From Flavobacterium sp. ZT3R18 (GTDB taxonomy: Bacteria > Bacteroidota > Bacteroidia > Flavobacteriales > Flavobacteriaceae): DNA of 64,000 nucleotides. Location of the stretch: the NCBI RefSeq assembly GCF_007097385.1, contig NZ_VJZS01000001.1, forward strand, positions 62,001 to 126,000, given 5' to 3'. A program made the position numbers and the translations under genes. The notes below the pieces were generated by a model. The model had not been told where the DNA came from. It ran no database searches and saw only the letters and a list, made by a program, of their open reading frames with translations. Positions 61,766 to 64,000 of this stretch are shown piece by piece. The stretch's first letter is position 1. The number at the start of each line of letters is the position of its first letter.

Positions 61766-61833
61766 TAGTATATTTGTAATTACTTCGTCCGTTCGCCTTC
61801 CAGGCTCGGGCGTAAATTTTTTTTGCAAAATTA
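61766..61833 (-). promoter_or_regulatory. ahcY promoter and GC-rich leader
   Basis: A minus-strand -7 box TAATTTTG (61826-61833) precedes a leader of about 60 bases containing GCC-TGGAA-GGC within a GC-rich stretch (61790-61815), unusual for this AT-rich window. The leader might be regulatory; no known riboswitch could be recognised. Confidence 0.5.
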
Positions 61834-61865
61834 CGCAATAAGTTTAGAAATAAACTAATTTATAA

Positions 61866-62034
61866 GAGATTTGTGATTTAAGATTTAGGATTAATGATTA
61901 TAGATTGTTGATTTTAAAAGGTTAAAAATGAAACACTTGTTTTTGAGTTGTAGTTCGGAACTAAAATCCGAAATCACAAATCGTTAATCTGCAATCACAA
62001 ATTAATTATTGTTAATCTGAAATCAAAAATCGCA
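61866..62034. repeat. AATC-word element before the PPTase gene
   Basis: Words such as GTGATTTAAGATTTAGGATT and CTGAAATCAAAAATCGCA fill the spacer up to the start codon at 62035, as they do before dgt. No palindrome is present here. Confidence 0.6.
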
Positions 62035-62712
62035 ATGCCATTATACAAAACCATAAACGTTAATCCATCAACTCAAATCTTGGTTTGGGAAATCACTGAA
62101 TCTTTTCAAGAGCTTTTCGAGACGGTTGTTCTTAATGAGAGTAATGTCATTCGGTTAAATGGAATGAAGTCCGAAATGCATCAACGCGCTTTCTTGAGTG
62201 TTCGTAAACTGTTTCAGGAAGCCGGTTACACGGATTTTGATTTGTATTATGACGAATTCGGAAAGCCGCATTTGCACGATACCCTTCGACAAGCTCAGGG
62301 GAACGCCTACATTTCGATTACGCATTCGCATCAATTTTCGGCTATAATTTTAAGTAATGAAGTCGTTGGAATTGATATCGAATTGCAACGGGAAAAAATC
62401 ATTCGCATTGCCGATAAATTTGCCGATACTGAGTTCTCTTTTTTAAAACCAGAAGAAAAAGCAGAATACATCAGGAAATTGACAGTGATTTGGGGAGCCA
62501 AAGAAGCTGTTTTTAAAATTAGAAACGAAAAAGGAATCAGTTTCAAAGACCATATTAAAGTCGATACTTTTGAAATGAATGATGCGCAAACCAAAACCGA
62601 ACTTCACTTTGATGGTATAATTAGAGATTTTAAAGTTTGTTTTGAGGAATTTGAATCAAATGATGCTAAAGGTTTTGAACAAAAATTCACTCTTGTTTAT
62701 GCTTTTGAATAA
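62035..62712 (+). CDS. 4'-phosphopantetheinyl transferase superfamily protein
   Basis: A 225-residue Sfp-type enzyme that transfers phosphopantetheine from coenzyme A to carrier proteins. The family motifs are VVGIDIELQREKI (Mg-binding Asp and Glu) and WGAKEAVFKI, with HDTLR...ISITHSHQ upstream. An AcpS of the standard short type was not seen in this window, so which carrier it serves is not known. The start MPLYKTINVNPS is preceded by the AATC repeat. A gap of 66 bases separates it from the GGGP-synthase-family gene on the same strand. Confidence 0.9.
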   Translation: MPLYKTINVNPSTQILVWEITESFQELFETVVLNESNVIRLNGMKSEMHQRAFLSVRKLFQEAGYTDFDLYYDEFGKPHLHDTLRQAQGNAYISITHSHQFSAIILSNEVVGIDIELQREKIIRIADKFADTEFSFLKPEEKAEYIRKLTVIWGAKEAVFKIRNEKGISFKDHIKVDTFEMNDAQTKTELHFDGIIRDFKVCFEEFESNDAKGFEQKFTLVYAFE

Positions 62713-62778
62713 TAGAAAAATAATTTTAAATCTTTGTGTAGCTTTGCGTCTGCTCAGCGAATCTCTGTGTAACTGCCT

Positions 62779-63552
62779 ATGACAAATATTTATAAAGATA
62801 TCATTCAAGCGAAAGCGGATGGTCAAAAATTACTTGCTATTCTCCTCGATCCAGATAAAATAGATTTGAATAGTGTCGCATTGTTAATTCAAAAAATAAA
62901 TCAATCTCCTGCAACTCATATATTCATTGGCGGGAGTCATGTTCAAAATAATATTCTGGATGAATTAATTTTTAGCTTAAAGCAAAAAGTAAGTTTGCCA
63001 ATCGTTCTTTTTCCTGGAAACTCCTCTCAAATTTCTGCAAAAGCCGATGCGATTTTGTTCCTGTCCTTAATATCAGGACGTAATCCGGATTATTTGATAG
63101 AACATCAGGTAAAGGCCGTGCCTATTTTAAAGAAAACCCAACTCGAAATTATTTCTACCGGTTATATCTTAATCGAAAGCGGTAATGAAACTGCCGTTGC
63201 CAGAGTGAGTGAGACAAAGCCTTTGGATAGAAAGAATAACGATTATGCGATGCATACCGCACAAGCTGGGGAAATGTTGGGTCATAAACTCATTTATCTC
63301 GAAGCGGGAAGTGGTGCCAAACAAGCCGTTACTTATGAAATGATAAAAAAAGTATCAAATAATATTGAAATTCCTCTAATTGTTGGTGGGGGAATTATAG
63401 ATTTGCAGGGCATTCAAAAAGCCTATGATGCTGGTGCCGACTTGGTGGTAATAGGAACCGCTTTTGAGAATGATCATAATTTTTTTGATTATCAGGCACA
63501 AAAATCTACAATCGTTAATCATCTCCCGAAAGCTTTCGGGACAGAAATCTAA
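62779..63552 (+). CDS. geranylgeranylglyceryl/heptaprenylglyceryl phosphate synthase family (PcrB-like)
   Basis: A 257-residue TIM-barrel prenyltransferase that joins a polyprenyl diphosphate to glycerol 1-phosphate. Motifs: LLAILLDPDKI at the N-terminus, THIFIGGSHVQNN, LPIVLFPGNSSQISAKADAILFLSLISGRNPDYLI, and the phosphate-binding EIPLIVGGGIIDLQG with ADLVVIGTAFEND. Bacteroidota members of this family exist; the chain length used cannot be read. The last 16 codons (after QAQ) come from an AATC word run and a palindrome, so the C-terminus is unusual. PnuC follows 6 bases later. Confidence 0.9.
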   Translation: MTNIYKDIIQAKADGQKLLAILLDPDKIDLNSVALLIQKINQSPATHIFIGGSHVQNNILDELIFSLKQKVSLPIVLFPGNSSQISAKADAILFLSLISGRNPDYLIEHQVKAVPILKKTQLEIISTGYILIESGNETAVARVSETKPLDRKNNDYAMHTAQAGEMLGHKLIYLEAGSGAKQAVTYEMIKKVSNNIEIPLIVGGGIIDLQGIQKAYDAGADLVVIGTAFENDHNFFDYQAQKSTIVNHLPKAFGTEI

Positions 63553-63558
63553 AATCAA
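63508..63558. repeat. AATC words and palindrome overlapping the end of the GGGP-synthase gene
   Basis: AATCTACAATCGTTAATC followed by TCCCGAAAGCTTTCGGGA (63524-63541) and AAATCTAAAATCAAATG. It overlaps the last codons of the upstream gene and reaches the ATG of pnuC. Confidence 0.75.
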
Positions 63559-64000
63559 ATGTTCGACTATTTTTTTGCCCAATACAAAGGTTATCCTATC
63601 CATGAAGTTTACTTAGAACTTATTGCTGTTTTTTTCGGGCTTTGGAGTGTTTGGTGCGCCAAGAAAGATCATATTTGGGTTTTTCCCACAGGATTAATTA
63701 GTACGTTTATTTATGCTTATTTGCTTTGGCAATGGAGTTTGCTGGGTGATTCCATGATAAATGTATATTATTTTATAATGAGTATTTACGGTTGGTACCA
63801 TTGGACTCGTAAAAAAGGGGAGGTCGATGAGTTTCCAATTTCGGTAGTAACAAATAAAGAAAAAATTATAGGAATGTTCATTTTTGTGGCAACACTTGTT
63901 TTTGTTGTCATGGTATATCTTTATTTTAATAAATTTACAACTTGGTACTCGTATGTGGATACCCTTTTGACAGGACTGTTTTTTGTGGGAATGTGGCTAA
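63559..64000 (+). CDS. pnuC: nicotinamide riboside transporter PnuC (3' end beyond window)
   Basis: About 147 residues are visible with no stop before the right edge. The protein starts MFDYFFAQYKGYPIHEVYLE and has several membrane helices (LIAVFFGLWSVWCAKKDHIW, FPTGLISTFIYAYLLWQW). YYFIMSIYGWYHWTRKK contains the family Trp/Tyr motif of PnuC, which moves nicotinamide riboside by facilitated diffusion. It begins 6 bases after the upstream stop, immediately after an AATC-type repeat. No frameshift is seen. Confidence 0.9.
   Translation, partial: MFDYFFAQYKGYPIHEVYLELIAVFFGLWSVWCAKKDHIWVFPTGLISTFIYAYLLWQWSLLGDSMINVYYFIMSIYGWYHWTRKKGEVDEFPISVVTNKEKIIGMFIFVATLVFVVMVYLYFNKFTTWYSYVDTLLTGLFFVGMWL

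Noticed and set aside
61790..61815. CAGGCTCGG, reminiscent of the SAH riboswitch core, beside ahcY
   Set aside because: It reads on the plus strand, opposite to ahcY transcription; the transcript would contain the complement, so it is not evidence for a SAH riboswitch.
63068..63084. GTCCTTAATATCAGGAC as another palindrome copy
   Set aside because: It lies inside the conserved FLSLISGR coding motif of the PcrB-like gene, so codon constraint explains it.

Overview
The window reads as chromosomal DNA of a gliding bacterium of the phylum Bacteroidota, most likely the genus Flavobacterium. It is AT-rich. Many genes have the Bacteroidota -7 box TAnnTTTG and few have a recognisable Shine-Dalgarno site. 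It encodes the gliding proteins GldD and GldE, a secreted M36 metallopeptidase with a type IX secretion C-terminal signal, and family gene orders typical of Flavobacteriia (mutY-ssb-gldE-gldD, hup divergent from mutY, rplU-rpmA). Most of the window is ordinary core genome.

Layout. 0-8 kb: a partial GNAT acetyltransferase, fructose-bisphosphatase, a TerB-like protein, a HupE-like membrane protein, dCMP deaminase and an S41 protease, then an antitoxin-like orphan, a minimal flavoprotein, a small membrane protein, a MarC protein and a DUF3109 protein. 8-14.3 kb: class Ia ribonucleotide reductase (nrdB, nrdA), a DUF3800 protein, an AAA ATPase and an RDD protein. 14.4-19.1 kb: a cluster of REP-like palindromes, metE divergent from an Lrp-type regulator, and dGTPase. 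19-27 kb: the M36 protease convergent with a DUF3078 protein and dxs, two tandem Cys-rich TonB-like paralogues, and a tRNA-adenosine-deaminase-like gene. 27-36 kb: an alpha-2-macroglobulin lipoprotein and penicillin-binding protein 1C, a classic pair split here by a RAYT transposase inside its own REP/BIME repeats.

36-43 kb is the accessory part: a GT39-type glycosyltransferase, GtrA and PAP2 genes, a hipBA module with an attached outer-membrane-like gene, a diverged fragment of the pbpC 3' end, a MITE-like element, and an intact IS4-family element inserted in the middle of an 18-bp palindrome. 43-57 kb returns to housekeeping genes: RNase G, a 30-residue basic protein, HU, mutY, ssb, gldE, gldD, a heavy-metal-associated lipoprotein, an EamA transporter, an M16 protease pair and L21/L27. 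57-64 kb: a patatin-like outer membrane protein, ahcY, a phosphopantetheinyl transferase, a GGGP-synthase-family protein and a partial pnuC.

The most interesting content is between the genes. Several repeat families recur: REP-like hairpins around the RAYT, a second REP type near 14.5 kb, a palindrome TCCCGATAGCTATCGGGA with variants at four sites (one split by the IS, one forming the end of a coding region), 132-bp near-palindromic elements in two copies plus a longer relative, and runs of AATC-type words before start codons. A structured GC-rich element near 46.85 kb, with a long stem and a C(UUCG)G hairpin, is a candidate non-coding RNA. No tRNA, rRNA, CRISPR array or prophage was seen. 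All assignments come from reading the sequence; no database search was run.
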